A stretch of DNA of 64,000 bases from Methylococcus sp. EFPC2 (lineage in GTDB: Bacteria; Pseudomonadota; Gammaproteobacteria; Methylococcales; Methylococcaceae), in assembly GCF_016925495.1 (NCBI RefSeq), contig NZ_CP070491.1:4379395-4443394 (forward strand), read 5' to 3'. This document shows, in pieces, positions 9,517 to 19,818 of the stretch (the stretch's first letter is position 1; every line of letters starts with the position of its first letter). Position numbers and translations under genes: made by a program. Below the pieces are notes generated by a model. It did no database searches. It worked only from the letters and a program-made list of their open reading frames with translations, and was not told where the DNA came from.

Positions 9517-9768
9517 TCAGAAAACGACTTCGGTGAACTTGGCGTTGGGCGTCAACACGTGCAATTTTTTGAGCCGGACCAATTCGATTTGCTGTTTTTC
9601 GCCGCAGTCGATCACCAGATACTCGCGCTTTTCGGCGCTGGTCAGGGTGTCGACCGCCTTGCCTTCCACGGTTTGATGATCGGTCAGCGTCAGCTTGACG
9701 CGATAGCCGTAAAGGCAGGCGATTTCCAGATAGTCGTGGAGGTCGCAAGAGATGGGACGGGTATTCAT
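9517..9768 (-). CDS. rof: Rof (YaeO)-like Rho-binding antiterminator
   Basis: Small protein of 83 residues that aligns well with Rof: the N-terminal RPISCDLHDYLEIACLYGY matches the family pattern PIxCxxxDxLExAC, followed by a short Sm-like beta barrel with LTLTDHQTVEGKAVD and a YLVIDC strand. Rof proteins bind the Rho hexamer and inhibit termination. It is transcribed away from the Dabb protein promoter region and has no operon partner. The assignment rests on motif resemblance from reading only. Confidence 0.82.
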   Translation of the reverse strand: MNTRPISCDLHDYLEIACLYGYRVKLTLTDHQTVEGKAVDTLTSAEKREYLVIDCGEKQQIELVRLKKLHVLTPNAKFTEVVF

Positions 9769-9825
9769 GTTCCCCCCAAAATTAGCGGTGGTCGGGTTAC
9801 TCTATCGCTAACCTGACCGACCTAC

Positions 9826-10227
9826 TCACGGTCCCTCGACGAAGTCGTAGACTACGGCCTTGTCCACCAGGGGTTTAAGCTTTTCCTGCAGGATCTTGGC
9901 GTGATCTTCGTGCTGCACGTAGGCTTCCAGCGCCTGTGCGCTCTCGAACGTGGCGTTGATGGCCACGTCGTACGAACTGTCGACGACTTTCCGATCACCG
10001 CCCGGCAAGGCCGTGCCGACCTGATAACGCCACACCATGGGCAGCTTGGCGAGCTCCTTGGTGGCGTCGATATACTGCTGGCGCGCCGCCGCGCTGCCGT
10101 GATCCTTGAGCCAGATGATGACGACATGATGCACGTGACCCGACGCGGTCGCCGCCACTTCGGCGAAGCTGGCGGTGCTGAACGTCAAGGCGGACAATAG
10201 GCAGGCGTAGGCGATGGATCGTTGCAT
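9826..10227 (-). CDS. Secreted Dabb-family (stress-responsive A/B barrel) protein
   Basis: 133 residues: a signal peptide (MQRSIAYACLLSALTFSTAS, cleavage after SFA) and a ferredoxin-like Dabb domain starting GHVHHVVIIWLKD and containing the typical AYVQHEDHAKILQEKLKP. Cytosolic Dabb proteins are common, so a periplasmic version is a little unusual. The start at ATG 10227 (GGAG 7 nt upstream) is preferred because longer versions would mask the signal peptide. Function unknown beyond the fold. Confidence 0.85.
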   Translation of the reverse strand: MQRSIAYACLLSALTFSTASFAEVAATASGHVHHVVIIWLKDHGSAAARQQYIDATKELAKLPMVWRYQVGTALPGGDRKVVDSSYDVAINATFESAQALEAYVQHEDHAKILQEKLKPLVDKAVVYDFVEGP

Positions 10228-10328
10228 GGCGCGCTCCGGCTTTTGAATTGGAAATTTGGGCCGGTTCAAGGTAACCCGGTCAGCGGATCGAATCCAGCAA
10301 AACACGTTTTCCGACCACCCCACGACTT

Positions 10329-11561
10329 TTGAAAAAAATTAAGCCCCCTCAGCGACACGCTCGATACAAGAACCGGCCCGACCAGCGATCCGCTCATCTC
10401 CATCTGCCCTACTGGCGCCTATCGGGCTTCTATTTCTTCTACTTCGCCGGGCTCGGGGCTTTCCTGCCTTACTGGTCGCTCTATCTGAAAGGCGAGGGCT
10501 ACGACGCGGAGCAGATCGGCGTGCTGCTGGCGCTGTTCGCGGCCACCCGCCTGATCACGCCCAATCTTTGGGGCTGGCTGGCCGATGTGAGCGACCGTTC
10601 CATGCGGCTGATCCGCATCGCCTCGCTGTTCACCGCCCTGAGTTTTCTGCTGTTCGAGCGGATCAGCGGCTACGGCTGGATGATGGCGGCCACCGTGGTG
10701 GCGGGCCTGTTCTGGAACGCCCCCCTGCCGCTGTTCGAAGCGGTCACGCTGGCCTATCTGCGCGACCAGGCCCACCGTTACAGCCGCATCCGCCTGTGGG
10801 GATCGATAGGCTTCATCGTCGCGGTCCTGGCCATAGGCCGGGCGCTGGATACGGTGCTGCTCATCGAATGCCTGCCGCTCCTGCTCTTCCTGCTGTTTGT
10901 CGGCATGACCGCATTCTCCCTGACGGTGCCGGAACGCTCCGTCCGCCTGCGCCACGGCGACGGCGGCTCCTGGTGGAGCCTGCTGTGCAAGCCCCACATC
11001 ATCGCCTTCTGCGCGGTCTTCATGCTCACCCAGGCGGCGCACGGTCCCTATTACACCTTTTTTTCGATCTACCTGAAGGATCACGGTTTCGACGGCGCGC
11101 AGACCGGCTTGTTGTGGTCCTTGGGTGTGGTGGCGGAAATCGTGCTGTTCCTGGTCTTGCACCGGGTGCTGGCCCGTTTCAGTCTCAGGCGCATCCTGCT
11201 GGTGAGTTGTCTGCTGGGCGTGTTGCGCTGGACCCTGATCGGCGGTTGGATCGACTCCCTGCCGGTCGTGCTGGGCGCCCAGCTGCTGCATGCCGCGACG
11301 TTCGGCTCCACCCACGTCGTGGCCATCCAGTTGATCCGCAAATATTTCTCCGGTGCCCATCACGGCAAGGGACAATCGCTCTACAGCAGCGCGAGCTATG
11401 GACTGGGCGGCATGATAGGCAGCTACTACTCCGGCGCCCTCTGGGACAGCCTGGGTCCGCAGGTGGTCTTCGCCCTCGCCGCCCTGGCCAGCCTGCTGGC
11501 TACGTTGATCGTTTGGATCTGGGTGGAAAGGCCGGTGGATCCGGTTCGGCGGCAGAGGTAA
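10329..11561 (+). CDS. MFS transporter of the HcaT/3-phenylpropionate-permease-like group
   Basis: Inner-membrane transporter of 410 residues with 12 predicted helices. The start of the conserved domain, FYFFYFAGLGAFLPYWSLYL, and RLWGSIGFIVAV in the fifth helix region are typical of the MFS_1-like group that includes HcaT and LacY relatives. The substrate is unknown. The only usable start between the upstream in-frame stop (10272) and the first helix is TTG 10329; no ATG or GTG exists there. No strong ribosome-binding site is visible, so expression may be low. It is convergent with a peroxiredoxin gene. Confidence 0.85.
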   Translation: MKKIKPPQRHARYKNRPDQRSAHLHLPYWRLSGFYFFYFAGLGAFLPYWSLYLKGEGYDAEQIGVLLALFAATRLITPNLWGWLADVSDRSMRLIRIASLFTALSFLLFERISGYGWMMAATVVAGLFWNAPLPLFEAVTLAYLRDQAHRYSRIRLWGSIGFIVAVLAIGRALDTVLLIECLPLLLFLLFVGMTAFSLTVPERSVRLRHGDGGSWWSLLCKPHIIAFCAVFMLTQAAHGPYYTFFSIYLKDHGFDGAQTGLLWSLGVVAEIVLFLVLHRVLARFSLRRILLVSCLLGVLRWTLIGGWIDSLPVVLGAQLLHAATFGSTHVVAIQLIRKYFSGAHHGKGQSLYSSASYGLGGMIGSYYSGALWDSLGPQVVFALAALASLLATLIVWIWVERPVDPVRRQR

Positions 11562-11582
11562 GCCCGCGCTTGCAGGGGAGGG

Positions 11583-11610
11583 GGCGGAACCCGCTCTTTC
11601 GGGTTCCGCC
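11583..11610. terminator. Perfect 11-bp hairpin between convergent genes
   Basis: GGCGGAACCCG (11583-11593) and its exact complement CGGGTTCCGCC (11600-11610) are separated by 6 nt. It lies between the convergent MFS and peroxiredoxin genes and could stop transcription in both directions, although no T-run follows. It belongs to the same family as the second hairpin of the REP-like units at 2342-2368 and 33493-33520. Confidence 0.65.
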
Positions 11611-11627
11611 GTAGGCACCGCTAGGGA

Positions 11628-12206
11628 TTAATTTGCGGCGCCGAGTTTTTGCACGGCTTCCAGTGCTTTTTCGACATTGGCTTCCGGGGCCAGGCCGCCG
11701 AGGGTGGCAATGACTTTGCCGCCTTTGCCGACGATGAAGGTGGTGCGATCCACCGATCCATGCTCGACGACGACGCCCCGTTTATCCTTTCTGCCGCGGG
11801 TCGTCTCGTTGACCGCGAGGTCGAAAGAATTGGCGATCTTGCCGTCAGTATCCGATGCGACCGGGAATTTGCTCGCGCAAAAATCCGGGTGAGCGGAGAA
11901 CTCGTTAAGACGTCCTATATCATCCAGCGATACGCCAACGATGGTGGCCCCTGCGGCCAGGAACTTGTCGTGGTTCACGGCGAAGGCGCGCGCCTGTATG
12001 CTGCAACCGCCGCCGAAGGCCGTGGGGTAGAAATAGACAACCACAGGGCCTTTTTCAGTGTTCTCCTTGAGCGAATAAGTAAAGGCCTTGCCGCCCAGTG
12101 AGGCTTGCGTCGTGAACTGAGGCGCGAGGTCGCCCTCTTTCAATGCGGCGTAAGCGGGCAGCGAAAACACGCTCATCAACAGTACGCTGGAAACAATATT
12201 TTTCAT
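11628..12206 (-). CDS. Exported peroxiredoxin (AhpC/TSA, Bcp-like)
   Basis: Thiol peroxidase of 192 residues with an N-terminal signal peptide (MKNIVSSVLLMSVFSLPAYA). The peroxidatic cysteine lies in YFYPTAFGGGCSIQARAF; the threonine of the classic PxxxTxxC motif is replaced by glycine. A second cysteine (HPDFCASKFP) about 45 residues later may be the resolving one. The start ATG 12206 follows AAGGACAAATCG; an upstream in-frame ATG would bury the signal peptide. It probably removes peroxides in the periplasm, with an unknown reductant. Confidence 0.87.
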   Translation of the reverse strand: MKNIVSSVLLMSVFSLPAYAALKEGDLAPQFTTQASLGGKAFTYSLKENTEKGPVVVYFYPTAFGGGCSIQARAFAVNHDKFLAAGATIVGVSLDDIGRLNEFSAHPDFCASKFPVASDTDGKIANSFDLAVNETTRGRKDKRGVVVEHGSVDRTTFIVGKGGKVIATLGGLAPEANVEKALEAVQKLGAAN

Positions 12207-12382
12207 CGATTTGTCCTTAAAAATCCAAGGCATATGACTGTTCAACGACTTATATGCCTGATGAGGCATACAAGTATTCCTTCAATATCCATCTGTGCTT
12301 CGGTCTTTTTCTTCCTGGTTTTGCCACCTCTTGCCAACGCGCATAGTTAATACTCCCAATCCTCCGTGTCGAGCCGGCAGTC

Positions 12383-12655
12383 TCAGGCCTTGGGCGGAAC
12401 ATAGCCTTCCGGCAGGGCGGTGCCCGCGCCGAAGAGGAATTTTTCGCGTTCCTGGGCCAGGAACTCCTTGGATTTGGCTTCGAACGGGGTCAGGCGGTGT
12501 TCGTTGATCAGCATGGTCTGGAGCTTGAGCCAGTCCTGCCAGGCCTGCTGGGAAATATGCTCGTAAATGCGCTGGCCCTGCTCGCCGGGGAAGGGCGGTC
12601 TTTCCAGGCCTTCGGCGTCTACACCCAGCTTGGCGCAGTGTACGGTTCTGCTCAT
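12383..12655 (-). CDS. yggX: YggX Fe(II)-trafficking/oxidative-damage protection protein
   Basis: 90 residues that match YggX along the whole length: MSRTVHCAKLGVDAEGLERP with the conserved Cys, then GQRIYEHISQQAWQDWLKLQ and NEHRLTPFEAKSKEFL. It protects iron-sulfur clusters from oxidation. It lies 7 bp downstream of mutY on the same strand, the same gene pair as in E. coli, and is probably co-transcribed with it; MutY itself has an iron-sulfur cluster. Confidence 0.95.
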   Translation of the reverse strand: MSRTVHCAKLGVDAEGLERPPFPGEQGQRIYEHISQQAWQDWLKLQTMLINEHRLTPFEAKSKEFLAQEREKFLFGAGTALPEGYVPPKA

Positions 12656-12662
12656 GGCGGTC

Positions 12663-13775
12663 TTAGTCCTCTGTCTTCAGGTGGTGGTCGTGAGTGTCCG
12701 GTTTGGATTCCGCCGCCTCGAGTTCGGCCAGCAGTCTGGCGATGGGCGCGGGCAGCGTTCGTTCCGTGGCGGGATCGCGCCAGTCGCTGCGTCCGCTTTC
12801 CGCCAGGTACATGCCGGAACGCGTGCGCGCGAGCAGGGGGACGAAATCCAGATGGAAGTGGCTGAAAGTGTGCCGACGCGGAGGCCGGCTTTCAAGCAAT
12901 ACCCCGGAGATTGCATGGCTAAACAGCCAGCCGTCCAGTTCGGCACGGTCGGCGAATTCGGGCAGGCTCCACAGGCCGCCCCAGATGCCGGTGGGCGGGC
13001 GTTTTTCCAGAAATATGCGGCCGTTTTCATCGCGCAGTACCAGCATCAGGCAGTGTTTGACCGGCGTGGTGCGGCGCGGCTTGGGCGAGGGCAGAACAGC
13101 GGTCAGATCGCCCTTGAAGGCGACGCAATCGGTTTGCAGCGGGCAATCGGCGCAGGCCGGCCGGCTGCGGGTACAGACGGTTGCGCCCAGGTCCATCATG
13201 GCCTGGTTGTAGTCGCCGCTACGCTCATGCGGAGTCAGTTTTTCGCTAAGCTCCCAGAGCTCGCGCGCGGTCGCGGTCTCGCCCGGCCAGCCCGCGATGC
13301 CGGCCCAGCGGCACAACACGCGCTTCACGTTGCCGTCGAGGATGGCGGCGCGCGACCCCAATCCCAGGCTCAAGATCGCTCCGGCGGTCGAACGGCCGAT
13401 GCCGGGCAGGGCGTTCACCGTTTCCAGGTCGCGCGGCCAGTGCCCGCCGTGATCCTCGTTCAAGGCCTGCGCCGCCCGGTGCAGGTTGCGCGCGCGGGCG
13501 TAGTAGCCGAGCCCGGCCCAATGGCTAAGCACGTCGTCGACCGGCGCTTCCGCCAGGGACTCGAGGCTGGGAAAGCGATCCATGAAGCGCAGGAAATAGG
13601 GGATGACCGTTGCCACCTGGGTCTGCTGCAGCATGATTTCGGAGATCCATACGCGGTAAGGCGTGCGCGGCTGCTGCCAGGGCAGGTTCTTGCGGCCGTG
13701 GCGGTCGTACCAGGCTAGTACCCGGTGAGGGAATTCGGTGGCTGCAGGCAAATTGGGGGCTGCTGGGTTTTGCAT
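12663..13775 (-). CDS. mutY: MutY A/G-specific adenine DNA glycosylase
   Basis: Removes adenine mispaired with 8-oxoguanine. The 370 residues show WISEIMLQQTQVATV, the helix-hairpin-helix NALPGIGRSTAGAILS followed by the catalytic Asp (AAILDGNVKRVL), and the [4Fe-4S] ligands C-x6-C-x2-C-x5-C (VCTRSRPACADCPLQTDC). The C-terminal third is the NUDIX-like 8-oxoG recognition domain. It is followed by yggX. Divergent from lptM-lysA, with 77 bp between the starts. Confidence 0.96.
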   Translation of the reverse strand: MQNPAAPNLPAATEFPHRVLAWYDRHGRKNLPWQQPRTPYRVWISEIMLQQTQVATVIPYFLRFMDRFPSLESLAEAPVDDVLSHWAGLGYYARARNLHRAAQALNEDHGGHWPRDLETVNALPGIGRSTAGAILSLGLGSRAAILDGNVKRVLCRWAGIAGWPGETATARELWELSEKLTPHERSGDYNQAMMDLGATVCTRSRPACADCPLQTDCVAFKGDLTAVLPSPKPRRTTPVKHCLMLVLRDENGRIFLEKRPPTGIWGGLWSLPEFADRAELDGWLFSHAISGVLLESRPPRRHTFSHFHLDFVPLLARTRSGMYLAESGRSDWRDPATERTLPAPIARLLAELEAAESKPDTHDHHLKTED

Positions 13776-13852
13776 TAGAATGGACGGCCTTCGCGGCCTC
13801 GCCTATGGACTATCGCGGGCGCGCCACTGTAACAAACCGGTCCCCATTACGC

Positions 13853-14061
13853 ATGAATTCATACACCCGCGCCGTCCTGCTGACGGCGATATTGACGCTG
13901 CTGTCCGCCTGCGGGCAGAAAGGCCCGCTCTACGTCGAGCGCGAAGAAGCACCGGTCAGTTCGACCGACCAAGCGCAAGCCCCGCAAAAACCCGTAAAGA
14001 CCACCGTGGAGCCGGCTTCCAAGGACAATACGTCCACCGAACTGCCGCCGGTCATACAGTA

Positions 14062-14062
<1 letters not shown>
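13853..14062 (+). CDS. lptM: LptM (YifL)-type small lipoprotein
   Basis: 69-residue precursor with a lipobox LSAC (cysteine about 20) directly followed by GQKGPLY, the signature of LptM, which in E. coli helps assemble the LPS transporter LptDE. The rest is a low-complexity tail rich in Pro, Thr and Ser. The start ATG 13853 places the lipobox correctly; an upstream in-frame ATG (13805) would give an overlong N-terminus. Its stop overlaps the lysA start (TAATG), as in many proteobacteria where this gene lies before lysA/dapF. Confidence 0.9.
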
Positions 14063-15305
<1,243 letters not shown>

Positions 15306-15309
<4 letters not shown>

Positions 15310-16136
15310 AGCTGAATTTCGTCAAGATGCAGGGTCTGGGCAACGATTTCGTCGTGATCGATGGCGTGCGCCAACGCGTCGAACTGAGCGTGGAACAGGT
15401 TCGCCATTTGGGGCACCGCCATTTCGGCATCGGTTTCGATCAGCTATTACTGGTCGAGCCGCCGCTCAGCGCAAACGCCGATTTCCGCTACCGCATCTTC
15501 AACGCGGACGGCAGCGAGGTTTCCCAGTGCGGCAACGGCGCCCGCTGTTTCGCCCGCTTCGTTTACGAACAAGGCTTGAGCGACAAGACCGAGGTGCGGG
15601 TCGACACCGGGGCGGGGCAACTGGTGTTGCATCGCGAAGCCGGCGGCGAAGTCACCGTCAACATGGGGGTTCCGCGTCATGAGCCGGTCCAGATTCCCTT
15701 GCTCGCGGACGATGAAGCGTTGGAATATGAAATCGAAGTGGAGGGTTCGGCCTACCGCTACGGTGCGGTGTCCATGGGCAATCCGCACGCCGTGCTGAGG
15801 GTCGACAACGCCGCCGCTGCGCCGGTGCACACCCTGGGTCCGCTGCTGGAGAGCCACGCCCGTTTTCCGCAACGCGCCAACATCGGTTTCATGCAGATCG
15901 TCGACCCTCATCACATCCGCCTGAGGGTCTACGAACGGGGCACCGGCGAAACCCTGGCCTGCGGTAGCGGAGCCTGCGCCGCGGTGGTGAGCGGCATCGA
16001 GCGCGGCTGGCTGAAACAGCCGGTGCGGGTCGACCTGCCGGGCGGCAGCTTGCAGATACGCTGGGCCGGACGCGGCGAGCCGGTATACATGACGGGGCCC
16101 GCCGTCACCGTTTTTGAAGGTAGCATCACATTATGA
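15306..16136 (+). CDS. dapF: Diaminopimelate epimerase
   Basis: Interconverts LL- and meso-diaminopimelate, the precursor of lysine and peptidoglycan. The 276 residues contain both catalytic cysteines in their usual surroundings (SQCGNGARC and [10 protein letters not shown]) and the N-terminal [13 protein letters not shown]. It lies between lysA and the DUF484 gene with ATGA overlaps on both sides, giving the substrate-product pair DapF-LysA in one transcript. Confidence 0.97.
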
Positions 16137-16834
16137 GTTCGAACCCCCTACAGTCCCTGGCCGAGACCCTCACGGCCACCGAGGTCGCCGATTTCCTGAG
16201 CCGGCACCCCGATTTCTTCGCCGACCATCTCGAACTGCTGGAACACCTGCAGGTGCCGCACCCCAGTGGCCAGGCGGTATCCCTGGTGGCGAAACAATTG
16301 GATCTGCTGCGCGAGAAGAATCGCAAACTGGAAGCGCAGCTCAGCGAGATAGTCGGCATCGCACGAGACAACGACGCCTTGTTCCACCGCATACACCGCC
16401 TGACCCTGGCTTTGCTCAACGCGGCCACGCTGGATGAAGCGCTGACCGCGTTGCGGCGCAAACTGCACGACTGTTTCGATGCCGATTTCGTCAGCCTGCG
16501 CGTGCTGGCGCCGACGCTCGACGGTTCCCACGCGGATCTGTACGTGACGCCGGATACCGCCGAGCTGGAGCATCTTCAACTCCTGCTGGAATCCGGCCAG
16601 CCCGAGTGTGGCCAGCCCGGCGAGCGCCTGACCCTGTTCCTGTTCGGCTCCAATGCCGACAAGGTGAAGTCGCACGCGGTGGTGCCCCTGGAACACGGAC
16701 CGTTCCGCGGCGTGTTGGCCATAGGCAGCGAGGAAGCCAGCCGCTTCGAGGCGGACATGGGACATTTGTTCTTGGTCCAATTGGGCGAGATCGCCGCCGC
16801 CCGGCTGGCGGCGCTGGTGCAGGAAATACACTGA
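16133..16834 (+). CDS. DUF484 family protein
   Basis: 233 residues with a short N-terminal helical part ([20 protein letters not shown]), a coiled coil (about 55-75, [18 protein letters not shown]) and a GAF-like C-terminal domain. DUF484 is almost always found between dapF and xerC in gammaproteobacteria, as here, and its biochemical role is unknown. It overlaps dapF by 4 bp and ends 3 bp before xerC. Confidence 0.92.
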   Translation: MSSNPLQSLAETLTATEVADFLSRHPDFFADHLELLEHLQVPHPSGQAVSLVAKQLDLLREKNRKLEAQLSEIVGIARDNDALFHRIHRLTLALLNAATLDEALTALRRKLHDCFDADFVSLRVLAPTLDGSHADLYVTPDTAELEHLQLLLESGQPECGQPGERLTLFLFGSNADKVKSHAVVPLEHGPFRGVLAIGSEEASRFEADMGHLFLVQLGEIAAARLAALVQEIH

Positions 16835-16837
16835 GCC

Positions 16838-17800
16838 ATGGACGAGGGCGCGCGGGCCGAGCTTGAGCGCTATCTCGAAAGGCTGAAGACCGGCCGGCGG
16901 GTTTCGACCCACACGGTGCTCGCCTATCGCCGCGATCTCGAACATCTCCACGACTTTTGCTCCAAACAAGACGGCCTGGCCAACTGGGCCGACTTGCGTC
17001 CGCATCACATCCGCGCCCATGTCGCCGCCCGCCACCGCGAGAACTTGAGCGGCCGCAGCCTGCACCGGGAGCTGTCGGCCATCCGCAGTTTTTTCGCTTA
17101 TCTGGTGAAGGAAGGCGGGCTGAGCCTGAATCCAGCCAAGGGAGTGCGGGCGCCCAAGGCTCCCAAGACCCTGCCCGGCGTGATGGACGTGGACCAGATC
17201 ACCGGCATGCTGGAGGCCGGGCCGGAGGGAGATCTGGAGCGGCGTGATCTGGCGATGTGGGAGCTCTTCTATTCCAGTGGCCTGCGTCTCGCCGAACTAA
17301 CTTCGTTGGATACGGCCGATCTCGACCTGGCGGGCGGCATGGCCCACGTGCGGTCCGGCAAGGGGGGCAAGTCACGCTACGTTCCCGTGGGCTCCAAGGC
17401 CGTCGAGGCTTTGCGGACCTGGCTGGCGATCCGGCCCGCTTACGCGGCCACCGGGGAACGGGCGCTGTTCGTCAGCGCCCGCGGGGTGCGCATCGCCACG
17501 CGTACCGTGCACATGCGCCTGCAGCGCTGGAGCCTCAAACACGGGGTGGACATCCACGTACATCCACACATGCTGCGCCATTCATTCGCCAGCCACATGC
17601 TGGAGGGCAGCCGCGACCTCCGGGCCGTGCAGGAATTACTGGGCCACGCCAACATCGCCACCACCCAGATCTACACCCACGTCGATTTCCAGCATCTGGC
17701 CGCGGTCTACGATCAGGCCCATCCCCGCGCGCGCAAACGGGTTCCAGCGAGTGCTTCCGAAGGACTGGCTGGACCCGAGCCGGAAACGGCGCATGAGTGA
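16838..17800 (+). CDS. xerC: Tyrosine recombinase XerC
   Basis: Site-specific recombinase that resolves chromosome dimers at dif together with XerD. The 320 residues have the SAM-like N-terminal domain and the catalytic domain with the first Arg in SSGLRLAEL, HMLRHSFASHML, the GHANIATTQIYTHVD stretch and the tyrosine nucleophile in that last motif. The dapF-DUF484-xerC context separates it from XerD and from phage integrases. Its end overlaps the chromate transporter start by 8 bp. Confidence 0.94.
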   Translation: MDEGARAELERYLERLKTGRRVSTHTVLAYRRDLEHLHDFCSKQDGLANWADLRPHHIRAHVAARHRENLSGRSLHRELSAIRSFFAYLVKEGGLSLNPAKGVRAPKAPKTLPGVMDVDQITGMLEAGPEGDLERRDLAMWELFYSSGLRLAELTSLDTADLDLAGGMAHVRSGKGGKSRYVPVGSKAVEALRTWLAIRPAYAATGERALFVSARGVRIATRTVHMRLQRWSLKHGVDIHVHPHMLRHSFASHMLEGSRDLRAVQELLGHANIATTQIYTHVDFQHLAAVYDQAHPRARKRVPASASEGLAGPEPETAHE

Positions 17801-19151
17801 GGGGCCGGGGGAGAAGGGGGGGCACGACGGGGTGGCCTCGGTCAGTTTCCGGGAAGCCCTGGCTTTCTGGCTCAAGCTGGGGTTCATCAGCTTCGGCGGC
17901 CCGGCCGGGCAGATCGCAATCATGCACACCGAACTGGTCGAGCGGCGGCGCTGGATCAGCGAGCGGCGATTTCTACATGCGCTGAATTACTGCATGGTGT
18001 TGCCCGGTCCGGAGGCGCAACAACTGGCCACCTATCTGGGCTGGCTGATGCACCGCACCTGGGGCGGCATCGTCGCCGGCAGTTTGTTCGTATTGCCTTC
18101 GCTCCTCATCCTGATCGCGCTGTCCTGGGTTTACGTCGCCCTGGGCGAACTGCCGGTGGTGGCGGGATTGTTTTACGGCATCAAGCCGGCGGTGACCGCC
18201 ATCGTGTTGCAGGCGGCGTATCGCATCGGCATGCGCGTGCTGAAGAACGCTTGGCTCTGGAGTATTGCCGCCGCGGCCTTCCTGGCGATCTTCGCCCTGA
18301 ACCTGCCTTTCCCGCTTATCGTGGCCGCCGCCGCGCTGCTGGGCTATCTGGGCGGGAAATGGGCGCCGGATGGGTTTCGTCCCGGCGGACGTCACGGCGC
18401 GTCGGCGAAATCCTATGGTCCGGCCCTGATACCCGACGACGCTCCGCCGCCGCCTCACGCCCGCTTCCGCTGGGCCAGACTGTTGCGCGTTTCAGCCGCA
18501 GGACTGATCGCCTGGGCGGTGCCGCTGGGCGGATTAACCGCGAGTCTGGGCTGGAACCACACCCTGACCCAGATGGGCTGGTTTTTCACCAAGGCGGCCT
18601 TGCTGACCTTTGGCGGCGCTTATGCGGTGTTGCCCTACGTCTACCAGGGCGCGGTCGGGCATTACGGCTGGCTGACGCCCGCGCAGATGATAGACGGTCT
18701 GGCCCTGGGCGAAACCACGCCGGGGCCCTTGATCATGGTGGTGGTCTACGTCGGTTTCGTCGGCAGCTACGTGCAGGCGTTATTTGGAGCGGATATGCCG
18801 TTTCTGGCCGGTGCGGCCGGTGCCCTGCTGGTGACGTGGTTCACCTTTTTGCCTTCCTTTTTGTTCATTGTGGCCGGCGGTCCCCTGGTCGAGTCGACCC
18901 ACGGCGATCTGAAGTTCACCGCTCCGCTCACCGCCATCACCGCCTCCGTGGTCGGCGTCATCCTCAATCTGGCCCTGTTCTTCGGCTACCACGTGCTGTG
19001 GCCGCAAGGCTACGCCGGCAACTTCGAATGGGGTTCGGCCGCCATCGCGCTCACCGCACTCATCGCCCTGTTCCGCTACAAGCTCGGAGTGATACCGGTG
19101 ATAGCCGGCTGCGCCTTGCTGGGGCTGATGCTCAGGACGGCGGGGATTTGA
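17793..19151 (+). CDS. chrA: Chromate transporter (ChrA, long-chain form)
   Basis: Inner-membrane exporter of 452 residues made of two homologous halves, each with the CHR signature (LKLGFISFGGPAGQIAIMH in the first, TKAALLTFGGAYAVLPYV in the second, with GETTPGPLIMVVVYVGF). Members export chromate or related oxyanions. The start ATG 17793 lies within the end of xerC (ATGAGTGA), so it is the last gene of the lysA operon; this is an unusual partner for xerC and may be a local addition. Confidence 0.9.
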   Translation: MSEGPGEKGGHDGVASVSFREALAFWLKLGFISFGGPAGQIAIMHTELVERRRWISERRFLHALNYCMVLPGPEAQQLATYLGWLMHRTWGGIVAGSLFVLPSLLILIALSWVYVALGELPVVAGLFYGIKPAVTAIVLQAAYRIGMRVLKNAWLWSIAAAAFLAIFALNLPFPLIVAAAALLGYLGGKWAPDGFRPGGRHGASAKSYGPALIPDDAPPPPHARFRWARLLRVSAAGLIAWAVPLGGLTASLGWNHTLTQMGWFFTKAALLTFGGAYAVLPYVYQGAVGHYGWLTPAQMIDGLALGETTPGPLIMVVVYVGFVGSYVQALFGADMPFLAGAAGALLVTWFTFLPSFLFIVAGGPLVESTHGDLKFTAPLTAITASVVGVILNLALFFGYHVLWPQGYAGNFEWGSAAIALTALIALFRYKLGVIPVIAGCALLGLMLRTAGI

Positions 19152-19154
19152 AAC

Positions 19155-19336
19155 CCATAGGATGTGCTGACCGAAGGGAAGCGCATCGCACGACTGGCCC
19201 CATTCGAGTTTCCGCCAATTCGTAAAGCAAGGCATTTACCCTGCCGATGGGCGCGGTAGTGGCGGTGGAGTCATCGAAGTACATGGCGGAGAATGACTCG
19301 AATGATGCGCTTCCCTTTGTTCAGCGCATCCTATGG
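19155..19336. repeat. Large inverted-repeat element (33-bp arms)
   Basis: The arm at 19155-19187 (CCATAGGATGTGCTGACC, then AAGGGAAGCGCATC) and the arm at 19304-19336 are reverse complements with only about four mismatches. They flank roughly 116 bp that shows no gene. The element starts 3 bp after the chrA stop. It could be a MITE or a long transcription-terminating hairpin. Confidence 0.75.
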
Positions 19337-19681
19337 TCCTTGCGGATCGTTCCTTGTAACACCAGACCGCCTTGACAGACTTCACAAAGCCGAAGAGTGC
19401 TCTAGCCTCACAGCCGCCGTCTTACACGGCAAATTTGCAGTAGCATAAAAATTCTTAGATGCCGGATTCGCCATCGATTTCACGTTGAGCAGACATATAG
19501 TGGTTTCGATCACATTATCGACGGAACGCGATAGATGTTTTTGGAAAAATATGATATTGAGCGAAGCGCAGCATAGCTGCCGCACAACGCGTTGATGCGG
19601 ACAGCGACGCAGCGCTTCGCCAGGACGATTTTCCAAACACATATCCGATTCCGCGTTAACGGACTGGGCCGGTGATATGCT
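19337..19681. other. Non-coding lower-GC stretch
   Basis: No supported gene. It contains a long imperfect hairpin at about 19560-19622 whose outer arms are GCGAAGCGC and GCGCTTCGC and whose core is the palindrome CAACGCGTTG. A reverse-strand open frame of 101 codons crosses it but has no ribosome-binding site or recognisable domain. Base composition differs from the surrounding high-GC genes, and the stretch adjoins the putative gene cassette. Confidence 0.5.
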
Positions 19682-19810
19682 GCCCAACGTCCGTTGGAAG
19701 GGACGTGCTTTGGTAGCGCATCAGTTTCGGTTTTATCGGCAAGTGATAATGGACAGTTTACGGTTATCTTGCTTAATAAAATGCACGCCCTTCAACTTCA
19801 TTCGTTAGGT
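19682..19810 (+). other. attC-like integron recombination site
   Basis: An R''-like box GCCCAAC (19682-19688, fitting RYYYAAC) and an R'-like box GTTAGGT (19804-19810, fitting GTTRRRY) bound a 129-bp segment. Inside, GTTGGAAGGGACGTGC (19693-19708) pairs with GCACGCCCTTCAAC (19783-19796) except for two extra bases on one arm, like the extrahelical bases of real attC sites. Size and layout resemble the Vibrio VCR type. The next gene starts 8 nt after the site. Confidence 0.5.
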
Positions 19811-19818
19811 TTCACAGG

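Noticed and set aside
16838..17800. The tyrosine recombinase as an integron or phage integrase linked to the attC-like site
   Set aside because: Its position after dapF-DUF484 and its sequence without the integron-integrase insertion identify it as housekeeping XerC.
19382..19687. Reverse-strand frame of 101 codons in the low-GC patch
   Set aside because: No ribosome-binding site, no domain, overlaps hairpins and the attC-like site. It could be a decayed cassette, but the sequence does not support a gene call.
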